Part shown: piece by piece, positions 35,675 to 43,146 of the stretch
Numbering within the stretch: position 1 is the stretch's first letter
How the letters are laid out: every line of letters begins with the position of its first letter
DNA from: BOG-931 sp963781725
GTDB lineage: Bacteria; Pseudomonadota; Alphaproteobacteria; Rhizobiales; Xanthobacteraceae
Direction of reading: 5' to 3'
NCBI GenBank assembly: GCA_963781725.1
Contig: CAWAGV010000002.1
Location: forward strand, 1,674,001 to 1,738,000
Length of the DNA: 64,000 nucleotides
Position numbers and translations under genes: made by a program
Notes under the pieces: model-generated
Seen by the model: only the letters and a program-made list of their open reading frames with translations
Databases searched by the model: none
Told to the model about the DNA's origin: nothing

Positions 35675-36695
35675 ATGCTCGACCTCTTTCCCTCGCTGCT
35701 GGCCGGCCCGTTCGGGCGCAGGCTCAAACGCGAGCGTGGCGCGAAGATTCCGGTGACGGTGATCACCGGATTTCTCGGCGCCGGAAAGACCACGCTGCTG
35801 AAACGCTTCCTGGCTGCGCCGGAAGGCGAGGGCACCGCGGTCATCGTCAACGAGTTCGGCGCCGTCGGCATCGACGACGCGCTGGTGCGCGACAGCGCCG
35901 ATGAAACGGTGCTGCTGGGCAACGGCTGCGTCTGCTGCATCACCCGTACCGACTTGCAGGCGGCGCTGCGCCGCCTGGTGTTCGACCGCGAGCGCGGCAC
36001 GGTGCCGCCGTTCGGCCGGGTCGTCATCGAAACCTCCGGTCTCGCCGATCCCGGACCGATCCTGCAGACCTTTTCGACCGACCGCGCGCTGGGCGGTGAA
36101 TTTCACATCGACGTGGTGCTCACCGTGGTCGATGCGGTCACCGGCGCGGCGTCGCTCGACGGCGCCGCCGAGGCGCGCAAGCAGGTGATCCTGGCCGACC
36201 GGCTGGTGATCTCCAAAACCGATCTGGCCGATACGGCGGCGGTCGAAAGCCTCAAGCGGCGGCTGCAACGGCTCAATCCGCGCGCCAGCATCGAGGTCGC
36301 CGTCAGCGGCGCGCTCGATCCGCAACGCGTCGTCGAGCCGGCGGCCGGCGAGCGCTCGGGCTTTGTCGCCGAGGCCGCGCACAGCGACGGCGTGACGAGC
36401 TTCGTGATCACGGAAGACAAGCCAATCGAGTGGCTGAGCTTTGCCCGCGTCGATGGAAACCTTGATCGCGCTGCGCGGCGCCGATCTGCTCCGCGTGAAG
36501 GGGATATTGAATGTCGCCGGCTGCAAGGGGCCGGTTGTGGTGCAATACGTCCAGCACCTCGCGCATCCGCCGGTCGAGCTGGAAATCTGGCCGGACCAGA
36601 ACCGGCAGAGCCGCATCGTTTTCATCACCCGCGATATCGCGCAGCACGACGTCGTCGCGCTGTTCGGCGCGGTGCAGGCGCTCGCCGGCCACTAG
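35675..36695 (+). pseudogene. CobW/P47K-family GTPase gene with a +1 frameshift
   Basis: The N-terminal GTPase domain is intact: Walker A GFLGAGKTTLLKR near residue 32, the metal-binding LLGNGCVCCITR (CxCC), ETSGLADPGP and SKTDL. After FAR at about 36448 one extra base shifts the frame; the C-terminal domain continues in the next frame (METLIALRGADLLRVKGILNVAG, then QDQ-like DIAQHDVVALFGAVQAL) to a stop at 36695. CobW proteins are metal chaperones for zinc, cobalt or nitrile-hydratase-type enzymes. Here it precedes a Mo-hydroxylase pair. The unshifted frame reads on into the next gene, giving a misleading fusion. Confidence 0.88.
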
Positions 36696-36835
36696 CACTC
36701 GTGCTGCCGCGGGCGTGTTTTCAACGCGCGGGTTTCGGAATAGTCTTTGAATCAGCGGAAGCAGCGGCAGGGAACTCGCCGGCACATGGCCGGCCCCACA
36801 AAAATGCCGGTGCGCATATGGAGGAACGCCTGGCC

Positions 36836-37333
36836 ATGGCTACGAAGGATTTGGCTACGAAGGATTCGGCCCAGAAGTATTCCCTTAACGTCAACGGCAA
36901 GGTCGCGACCGTCGAAGCCGACGAGGACATGCCGCTGCTTTACGCCCTGCGTGACGATCTCGGCCTGAACAATCCGCACTTCGGCTGCGGGCTGGCGCAA
37001 TGCGGCGCCTGCACCGTGCATCTCGACGGTCAGCCGACGCGCTCCTGCATCACGCCGGTGTCCTCGGTCGGCGACAGCAAGATCACCACGCTCGCCGGCC
37101 TCGGCACGCCGGACAAACCGCATCCGTTGCAGACCGCTTACATCGAAGAGCAGGTGCCGCAATGCGGCTACTGCATCAACGGCTGGATCATGACCGCCGC
37201 CGCCTTCCTGCGCGACAAGAAGAAGCCGAGCGATGCCGAGATCAAGACGGCCTTGCAGGGTCTGAAATGTCGCTGCGGCACGCACATGGCGATCATGCGC
37301 GCGGTCAAGCGCGCCGCCGAGATGATGGGTTGA
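36836..37333 (+). CDS. Molybdenum hydroxylase [2Fe-2S] subunit (xanthine dehydrogenase family)
   Basis: The 165-residue small subunit carries both [2Fe-2S] sites: plant-type FGCGLAQCGACTVHLDG plus a later Cys (RSC) in the N-terminal half, and QCGYCINGWIM ... CRCGTH in the C-terminal helical half. It passes electrons from the molybdopterin subunit encoded immediately downstream. The ATG at 36836 has GGAGGAA 9 bases upstream; an ATG at 36818 (MEERL) is the alternative. Closest in design to IorA/NicA small subunits that lack a separate FAD subunit. Confidence 0.92.
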   Translation: MATKDLATKDSAQKYSLNVNGKVATVEADEDMPLLYALRDDLGLNNPHFGCGLAQCGACTVHLDGQPTRSCITPVSSVGDSKITTLAGLGTPDKPHPLQTAYIEEQVPQCGYCINGWIMTAAAFLRDKKKPSDAEIKTALQGLKCRCGTHMAIMRAVKRAAEMMG

Positions 37334-37344
37334 GGGAGACCGAC

Positions 37345-39630
37345 ATGACCAGACACGAACAACTTTCGCGCTTCTCCCGCCGCGGCGTTTTGCAAGCCGC
37401 CGGCGCGCTCGTCGTCTCCATCGGCGCGCCGATCGGCTTCGATGCCGCGCGTGCCGACAACGCCATGCTGGCCGGCGCCCAGCCGCCGCTGATGCCCGAT
37501 CAGTTGTCGAGCTACATCGCGGTCAAGGCCGACGGCACCGTGGCCGCCTATTTCGGCAAGATGGACATGGGCCACGGCCTGCACGTTGCGGTCGGCCAGA
37601 TCGTGGCGGAAGAACTCGACGTGCCGTTCAACACCGTCAAAGTGTTCATGGGCGACACCGCAACCACCGTGAACCAGGGCGGCGCTTCCGGCTCGACCGG
37701 CATTCAGGACGGCGGCAAGCAGATGCGGGTCGCCGCCGCCGAGGCGCGCCGCGTACTCGTCGCCATGGCGTCGGACAAGCTCGGCGTTGCGCCGGAGCAA
37801 CTGACGGTCATCGATGGCGTGGTGCAGGCCGGCGGCGACGCGTCGAAGAAAGTCAGCTACGCCGCTCTGGTCGGCGGCCAATACTTCAACGTCCAGCTCG
37901 ACTGGAACAAGAAGTTCGGCAATCCGCTCTACGCGCCGGGCAAGGCCAAGCCGAAAGATCCGAAGGACCACAAGATCGTCGGCCAGCCGATCCATCGCGC
38001 CGACGTCGCACCGAAAGTGTTTGCGCAGGAAGATTACTGCACCGACGTCAAAGTGCCGGGCATGGTGCATGGCCGGATGATCCGTCCCTCTGTCGCCGGC
38101 GCGGTGCCGGTGAAAGTCGATGAAAGTTCGATCGCCAATATTCCGGGCGCGAAAGTGGTCTGGGACAAGGGCTTCCTCGGCGTCGTCGCCGACAAGGAAT
38201 GGGATGCGATCAAGGCGTCGCGGGCGCTCAAGGTCGAGTGGTCGGACGCCACGCCGCCGTTCCCGGCGCAGAACGCGCTCTACGATCACATCCGCAATGC
38301 GCCGGTGCGCAAGCGGGCGGTGGAGGGCAAACAGGCCGGCGATGTCGACGCCGCCTTCAAGACCGCGGCGCGCGTGATCGAGGCGGAATACGAGTGGCCG
38401 TTCCAGTCCCATGCCAGCATGGGGCCGGCTTGCGCGCTGGTCGAGATCAAGGATGGCAAGGTGACGTGCTGGAGCGGCACGCAGAAGTCGCACTTCGTGC
38501 GCGCCGGTCTCGCTGCGCTCCTCAATGTCCCGGAAGACACCGTCCACGTCGTCTGGAAGACCGGGCCGGGCTCCTACGGCCGCAACGACGCCGACGATGC
38601 GGCGATGGACGCGGCGTTCCTCGCCAAGTCGGTCGGCAAGCCGGTGCGCGTGCAGTACATGCGCGACCAGGGCACCGGCTGGGATCCGAAGGGTCCGGCG
38701 TCGATCCACACCGCGCGCGCCGCGCTCGACGCCGACGGCAACGTGATCGCCTACGACTTTCTGTCGAAGGCGTTCTCGCGCGTCGACGTCGATACCAACG
38801 GCAGCAAGCCATACGACACGCTGGCCGGCCAGACGCTCGGCGTCGAGCTGAAATCCGGCGACGGTTTCGGCATTCCGGCGGAGTCCTACGAGTTCGCCAA
38901 CAAGCGCACCGCGTGGGAAACCATCCCGCCGCTGCTCGACCGCGCTTCGCCGCTGCGCTCGTCGCATCTGCGCGATCCGGTCGGACCGCAGATTCACTTC
39001 GCCAGCGAATCTTTCATGGACGAACTGGCGGCGGCGCTGAACCAGGACGCCATCGCGTTCCGCCTGCGCTACGTGAAGGACCCGCGCGACGTTGCCGTGA
39101 TCAAGGCGGCGGCGGAAAAAGCCGGCTGGGACACGCGGCCGTCGCCGCGCAAGGGCCAGACCGGCGACACCGTCTCCGGCCGCGGCATTGCCTATGCGCA
39201 ACGCAACGGCACCCGCGTCGCGGTGATTGCCGAAGTCGACATCGATCGCCGCACCGGCAAGATCTGGGCGAAAAAATTCACCGTCGCCCACGACTGCGGC
39301 CAGATCATCAATCCGGACGGCTTGCGGATGGCGATCGAGGGCAACATCGTGCAGGGCACCAGCCGCACCTTGTGGGAAGAGGTCAAGTTCAACACCAAGA
39401 CCGTGACCAGCGTGGACTGGATGACCTATCCGATCCTCGACATCACCGAGACGCCCGGCGCGATCGAGACGGTGCTGATCAACCATCCGGAGCTCGCCCC
39501 GACGGGCGCCGGTGAACCCTCGACCCGCCCGGTCGCAGCCGCCATCGCCAACGCCATCTTCGACGCCACCGGCGTGCGCATCCGCCGGGTGCCGTTCTCG
39601 CCCGGCAACGTGAAGTCGGCGCTGTCGTAA
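37345..39630 (+). CDS. Molybdenum hydroxylase molybdopterin subunit (IorB-like)
   Basis: The 761-residue catalytic subunit begins with a twin-arginine signal (RFSRRGVLQAAGALVVSIGA), so the holoenzyme is exported folded to the periplasm. Conserved parts include GKMDMGHGLHVAVGQIVAEELDV, GGASGSTGIQDGGKQMR and the catalytic Glu region PTGAGEPSTRPVAAAIANAI at the end. There is no FAD subunit and no fused cytochrome, as in isoquinoline 1-oxidoreductase; the di-haem cytochrome at 27044 is a possible but unproven acceptor. It starts 11 bp after the small subunit gene. Substrate is probably an N-heterocycle or aldehyde. Confidence 0.9.
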   Translation: MTRHEQLSRFSRRGVLQAAGALVVSIGAPIGFDAARADNAMLAGAQPPLMPDQLSSYIAVKADGTVAAYFGKMDMGHGLHVAVGQIVAEELDVPFNTVKVFMGDTATTVNQGGASGSTGIQDGGKQMRVAAAEARRVLVAMASDKLGVAPEQLTVIDGVVQAGGDASKKVSYAALVGGQYFNVQLDWNKKFGNPLYAPGKAKPKDPKDHKIVGQPIHRADVAPKVFAQEDYCTDVKVPGMVHGRMIRPSVAGAVPVKVDESSIANIPGAKVVWDKGFLGVVADKEWDAIKASRALKVEWSDATPPFPAQNALYDHIRNAPVRKRAVEGKQAGDVDAAFKTAARVIEAEYEWPFQSHASMGPACALVEIKDGKVTCWSGTQKSHFVRAGLAALLNVPEDTVHVVWKTGPGSYGRNDADDAAMDAAFLAKSVGKPVRVQYMRDQGTGWDPKGPASIHTARAALDADGNVIAYDFLSKAFSRVDVDTNGSKPYDTLAGQTLGVELKSGDGFGIPAESYEFANKRTAWETIPPLLDRASPLRSSHLRDPVGPQIHFASESFMDELAAALNQDAIAFRLRYVKDPRDVAVIKAAAEKAGWDTRPSPRKGQTGDTVSGRGIAYAQRNGTRVAVIAEVDIDRRTGKIWAKKFTVAHDCGQIINPDGLRMAIEGNIVQGTSRTLWEEVKFNTKTVTSVDWMTYPILDITETPGAIETVLINHPELAPTGAGEPSTRPVAAAIANAIFDATGVRIRRVPFSPGNVKSALS

Positions 39631-39632
39631 TT

Positions 39633-39657
39633 ACCTCTCCCCGCACGCGGGGAGAGG
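39633..39657. repeat. Short CCCTCTCCCCGC-family hairpin
   Basis: ACCTCTCCCCGC-AC-GCGGGGAGAGG-type hairpin, the minimal form of the elements at 22768 and 44277. Its 3' flank (AGGGAG, 39655-39660) serves as the ribosome-binding site of the next gene. Confidence 0.75.
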
Positions 39658-39666
39658 GAGTAGCCT

Positions 39667-40491
39667 GTGGCCATGGCAGCAATCGTCCGCACCCTCGAGG
39701 AAGCGATCGTGCCGATCACCGACGGTTGCGTGCTGGCGGTGGCGCGCGAGACGTCCGGCGTCGCCATGGCGGCGACCCGCGCGCTGATCCGGCGCGGCGT
39801 GAAGCGGCTGCATCTCGTCGCGCTACCGACCTCGACCTTGCAGGCCGATCTTCTGATCGGGGCCGGCTGCGTCGCGACGCTGGAAACCTCCGCCGTCAGT
39901 CTTGGCGAATTCGGCCCGGCGCCGCGTTTCACCGCCGCGGTTCTGTCCGGCGCGCTGCACATGCGCGACGCCACCTGTCCGGCGCTGCACGCGCAGTTTC
40001 AGGCGGCGGAAAAGGGCGTTCCGTTCATCCCGCTGCGCGGCCTGCTCGGCTCGGACGTGCTGGCGCACCGGCCGGACTGGAAAGTCATCGACAATCCGTT
40101 CGCCAACAACGACCCGATCGTGCTGCTGCCGGCGCTGCGGCCCGACGTCGTGCTGTTTCATTCGCCGATGGCCGACCGCCACGGCAACGTCTATGTCGGC
40201 CTGCAGCGCGAGCTCTTCACCATGGCGCACGCGGCGCAGAAAACCATCGTCACCGCCGAAAAGATTTTCGATGGCGATCTGCTGGCCGATCCGCTGCTCG
40301 CCGCGGCAACGCTGCCGGGTTTTTACGTCGAAGCCGTCGCAGTCGCGCCGCGCGGCGCCTGGCCACTGCCGTTGCCGGATCACTACGCCCTCGATGCCGC
40401 GCATCTGAGTGAATACGCAAAGCTCGCTGCGACGGCGGAAGGCTTCGCCGAATATCTCGACCGCTATGTGTACGAAAAAGTCGCAGCATAA
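39667..40491 (+). CDS. CoA-transferase family I, alpha subunit
   Basis: The 274-residue product has the alpha-subunit pattern of glutaconate/3-oxoacid CoA-transferases: a poorly conserved start, SGVAMAATRALIRRGVKRLHLV, then LRGLLGSDVLAHRPDWKVIDNPFANNDPIVLLPALRPDVVLFHSPMADRHGNVYVG, and FTMAHAAQKTIVTAEKIFD. The beta subunit follows. Start: GTG at 39667 with AGGGAG 6 bases upstream, those bases belonging to the repeat; ATG at 39673 is the alternative. The pair may activate or recycle a CoA ester in the pathway served by UbiD and the Mo hydroxylase. Confidence 0.87.
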   Translation: MAMAAIVRTLEEAIVPITDGCVLAVARETSGVAMAATRALIRRGVKRLHLVALPTSTLQADLLIGAGCVATLETSAVSLGEFGPAPRFTAAVLSGALHMRDATCPALHAQFQAAEKGVPFIPLRGLLGSDVLAHRPDWKVIDNPFANNDPIVLLPALRPDVVLFHSPMADRHGNVYVGLQRELFTMAHAAQKTIVTAEKIFDGDLLADPLLAAATLPGFYVEAVAVAPRGAWPLPLPDHYALDAAHLSEYAKLAATAEGFAEYLDRYVYEKVAA

Positions 40492-40493
40492 AA

Positions 40494-40623
40494 ACCCTCC
40501 CCTGAAGGGGGAGGGAAGCGAGCGAAGCTCGCAGGGTGGGGCAGTGTGCGAAGTGAACAGGTCTAACCCACCCCGACCGCTTTCGCTTCGCTACAGCGGT
40601 CGGCCCTCCCCCTGCAGGGGAGG
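40494..40623. repeat. Composite palindromic repeat between the CoA-transferase genes
   Basis: One end has CCCTCCCCTGAAGGGGGAGGG and AGCGAGCGAAGCTCGC, the other CGACCGCTTTCGCTTCGCTACAGCGGTCGG and CCCTCCCCCTGCAGGGGAGG. The last hairpin's GGGGAGGA (40617-40624) is the ribosome-binding site of the beta-subunit gene. Confidence 0.8.
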
Positions 40624-40627
40624 ATGA

Positions 40628-41383
40628 ATGTCAGAGCCCGCCTTTCGCGACGAAGAGCTGCTCGCCGACACCATCTGCCGGCTGATCGGCGACGTGCGTC
40701 ACGTCGCGGTCGGCGCGTCGTCGCCGATCCCGGCAACGGCGGCGCTCTTGGCGCGCGAGCGCGGCCACGGCAAACCTTATGTCTCGCTGCTCGGCAGCCG
40801 CGCGCATACGTTTTTCACCGACGGTTCGCGCGAGCTGTTCGATTGCGCCGGCCAAGGCCGCATCGACGTGTTCTTCCTGTCCGGCGGCCAGATCGACGGC
40901 GAAGGCAACATCAACCTGGTCAGCGTCGGCGATTACGCGCATCCGAAGGCGCGGTTTCCCGGCTCGTTCGGCTCGGCCTATCTCTACTACGTGGTGCCGA
41001 AGGTTATCCTGTTCCGCGTCGAGCACTCGCGTCGCACGCTGGTGCCGAAGGTCGATTTCATCAGCGCGCCCGGCGGCAGTCCCGACAACACCTTCCGCCC
41101 CGGCGGCCCGATCGCGCTGATCACCAACCGCTGCCTGTTCGATTTCGACCGCGCGCGGCGGCGCTTCCGCCTGAAGAGCGTACATCCCGGCCACAGCGTC
41201 GAGGAAGTGATCGAGAACACCGGCTTTGAATTCGACCGGCCGGCAACCGTGCCGGTCACGCCGGCGCCGTCGGCCGAGACATTACACCTGATGCGCAAGA
41301 CCGTGGCGCCGATGCTGGCCGAGGTCTATCCGCAGTTCGCCGCGAAGGTGTTCGGGGTGACGTCAGTTCCCTCAATTGTTTGA
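40628..41383 (+). CDS. CoA-transferase family I, beta subunit, with altered C-terminus
   Basis: The 251-residue product pairs with the upstream alpha subunit. It shows HVAVGASSPIPATAALLARE where other beta subunits carry the catalytic Glu loop, then DVFFLSGGQIDGEGNINLVSVGDY and PGGSPDNTFRPGGP. The expected Glu is not obvious in GASSPIPA, so it may be a hydrolase-like member (as known for IpdAB) rather than a true transferase; this is inference. The last residues (VFGVTSVPSIV) differ from the VFGGTV end found in the duplicate fragment at 42369, so the 3' end appears replaced. Confidence 0.82.
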   Translation: MSEPAFRDEELLADTICRLIGDVRHVAVGASSPIPATAALLARERGHGKPYVSLLGSRAHTFFTDGSRELFDCAGQGRIDVFFLSGGQIDGEGNINLVSVGDYAHPKARFPGSFGSAYLYYVVPKVILFRVEHSRRTLVPKVDFISAPGGSPDNTFRPGGPIALITNRCLFDFDRARRRFRLKSVHPGHSVEEVIENTGFEFDRPATVPVTPAPSAETLHLMRKTVAPMLAEVYPQFAAKVFGVTSVPSIV

Positions 41384-41482
41384 CCCCGCTTCGACAAAAT
41401 GCCCAAGCAGGCACCGGATATCTCAATTTCGCCCCATAGCGGCTTTCTCTAGCCTAGGCGCCTGAATTTGCGGGAGGGTTCC

Positions 41483-42346
41483 GTGACGACCGAAGGTTCC
41501 GGCTTGTCGCGCTTCACAGTGAAGTTCCTTGAAGTCTTTGCCGCGGGCTTGGCCACCGCGGTGTCTGGCTATTTGATCGCGCATTTCACCGGCTTTCTCG
41601 CCGCGGTAACGCCTGTAGCAGCCGTGAAGCAGCCATCGGTGATACAGCAGAGTGTCCGAAGCGGGCCTGCGACGCCGGTTGTACATGAGGCGGCGCCCGC
41701 GGCCGTGGTGCCCCAATCGAACATGGCGGATCAGTCGCCTTCCGCAAATGGAACGGGTCCCAAGCCGCGCGACGCGGTAGAGATAAAGCCTCGTGACGCA
41801 GTGGAGACAAAGCCGCACGGCGCAACCGAGACAAGGCCGCACGAGGCGGCGAGGGGTGCCGCTGCGCCATCGTTTGAAGCGCGTGTGCGCGCCGCGCTCG
41901 CCAAGGCAGGTCCTGCTCGTCCGGCGTCAGATGATGCGCCACGCCGCGAGGCCGTTGTGCCGGTCGACGCCGTGCCGCGGGTGAGCAACACTACGACGCA
42001 GTTCGTCGATACGCCGACCGGTTCAATCGCCGCTACACCGCCGCCGGGCGACAGCGCGCCACGCTCTGTTCCTGTCGCGCCGCCCCCTGCTGTCGCGGCG
42101 CCGGCCATGGAGAATATCGCGGCCCCAGCTCCCACGATCCAGCTCGCGCCCCCTTCGGCGGTCGAGATCAAGTCGCAGCCCGTTGCCAGCGTCGATCCCA
42201 ATCAGACGGCGCCAGTCGCGGCGCAACCGCCGCCCAGCACGGATCAGGACGGCCCCTTCGCGGCGATCACCAGGCGTTTGCATATCGACAAGCTGCTGAC
42301 TGGTGGCGATCAGCCGCCGCGCCCGCCGATGCCGGTTGGACAATAG
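41483..42346 (+). CDS. Membrane-anchored Pro/Ala-rich protein of unknown function
   Basis: The 287-residue product has one N-terminal hydrophobic helix (about 12-37; FLEVFAAGLATAVSGYLIAH) and then a long Pro/Ala-rich, disordered-looking region. Residues about 95-125 contain imperfect 8-residue repeats (KPRDAVEI, KPRDAVET, KPHGATET, RPHEAARG). A short ordered end (FAAITRRLHIDKLLTGG) closes it. Start: GTG with GGGAGG 6 bases upstream. It lies between the intact and the duplicated 3' ends of the CoA-transferase beta gene, so it looks inserted. No family recognised. Confidence 0.65.
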   Translation: MTTEGSGLSRFTVKFLEVFAAGLATAVSGYLIAHFTGFLAAVTPVAAVKQPSVIQQSVRSGPATPVVHEAAPAAVVPQSNMADQSPSANGTGPKPRDAVEIKPRDAVETKPHGATETRPHEAARGAAAPSFEARVRAALAKAGPARPASDDAPRREAVVPVDAVPRVSNTTTQFVDTPTGSIAATPPPGDSAPRSVPVAPPPAVAAPAMENIAAPAPTIQLAPPSAVEIKSQPVASVDPNQTAPVAAQPPPSTDQDGPFAAITRRLHIDKLLTGGDQPPRPPMPVGQ

Positions 42347-42368
42347 AATACCGATCCACCTGTTCCAG

Positions 42369-42488
42369 GTGCCGGTCACGCCCGCGCCATCGGCCGAAAT
42401 GCTGCATCTGATGCGCGCGACCGTGGCGCCGATGCTGGCCGAGGTCTATCCGCAGTTCGCGCAGAAGGTATTCGGAGGGACGGTCTGA
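42369..42488 (+). pseudogene. Duplicated 3' end of a CoA-transferase beta gene
   Basis: About 120 bp encode VPVTPAPSAEMLHLMRATVAPMLAEVYPQFAQKVFGGTV and a stop, closely matching the end of the beta subunit gene at 41249-41375 (roughly 86% identical by hand alignment). No start or upstream gene belongs to it. It is either the original 3' end displaced by an insertion, or the remnant of a second CoA-transferase operon. Confidence 0.85.
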
Positions 42489-42525
42489 TCTTCAAAAGAT
42501 TTCAAAGCTTGGAGGTTTTCTCATT

Positions 42526-42657
42526 TTACGTGAGAAATAAGGCGCAATATTTGATGCTTTCATTGGTCTCCAGGTGGTTGAAACTCCTTTCGACCTTGCG
42601 GAGCTTACGATCAAGGTTGTGGAAAAATTCCTTGACAAGTATCCTGTAAAGTGACAT
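42526..42657 (-). CDS. Possible 43-residue protein in an AT-richer patch
   Basis: The frame MSLYRILVKEFFHNLDRKLR... ends FLT and is rich in Lys, Phe, Asn and Glu, unlike the surrounding genes. AGGAG sits 4-5 bases before the ATG (TTAGGAGACATATG), a better ribosome-binding site than most in the window. The local base composition is clearly lower in G+C than its neighbours, a sign of foreign origin. No family is recognised. The alternative is a fragment of a longer lost gene. The rest of 42489-43146 holds only repeats. Confidence 0.4.
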   Translation of the reverse strand: MSLYRILVKEFFHNLDRKLRKVERSFNHLETNESIKYCALFLT

Positions 42658-42767
42658 ATGTCTCCTAACCTGCTCACAGAAGGGTGCCATTCCGAGGCAG
42701 TCCTGAAGGGGAAGTAGGTGCGGTTCTCCCGCGGCGGCGGTCGACAGCCGGTGTGGGTGAACCGTGG

Positions 42768-42914
42768 TGGAGCGCCGGGAGGCGCAGCGCGCCCGAAGCA
42801 GGCGGTTCGCGCAAGCGGGCTGATCTGTGGCGCGCGCCGCGCCCGAAGCGCGAGCGGGTGGCAACATCCGTCCGCGTGGCGCGGCCCACGACCCTGGCGC
42901 CTCCCGGCGCTCCA
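42768..42914. repeat. MITE-like element with 18-bp perfect terminal inverted repeats
   Basis: The arms 42768-42785 and 42897-42914 (GGAGCGCCGGGAGGCGC and its complement) are perfect inverted repeats around about 110 bp that contain CGCGCCCGAAGC twice. The same CGCGCCCGAAGC phrase recurs at about 43130. No transposase is encoded. Confidence 0.7.
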
Positions 42915-42978
42915 TTTTCGTGCTTGGCGTGACGTAGCTTGAAGCAAGCCTCGGATGCAGACGCATCGCGAGAACGCT

Positions 42979-43062
42979 CGTCATTGCGAGGAGCAACGCG
43001 ACGAAGCAATCCAGGGGCGGCTTGCATAAGCGCTGGATTGCTTCGCTCCGCTCGCAATGACG
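42979..43062. repeat. Palindromic repeat, CGTCATTGCGAG / GCAATCCAG family
   Basis: CGTCATTGCGAG ... CGAAGCAATCCAG faces CTGGATTGCTTCG ... CTCGCAATGACG, a long imperfect hairpin with a 18-bp loop. This is a widespread Bradyrhizobium-type repeat (recollection). It lies upstream of the first Gfo/Idh/MocA gene. Confidence 0.8.
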
Positions 43063-43146
43063 AGGGAAAGCCCGCGATCGCAGCCGTTGCACGCCGCGTC
43101 CCGGCATGGTCTTTATGCGCCGCATAAAACGCGCCCGAAGCGCACG

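Noticed and set aside
35675..37333. Apparent CobW-[2Fe-2S] fusion protein
   Set aside because: The joining segment (about 36450-36830) is nonsense translation after a +1 frameshift in CobW. The CobW C-terminus is intact in another frame, and the Fe-S gene has its own start and ribosome-binding site.
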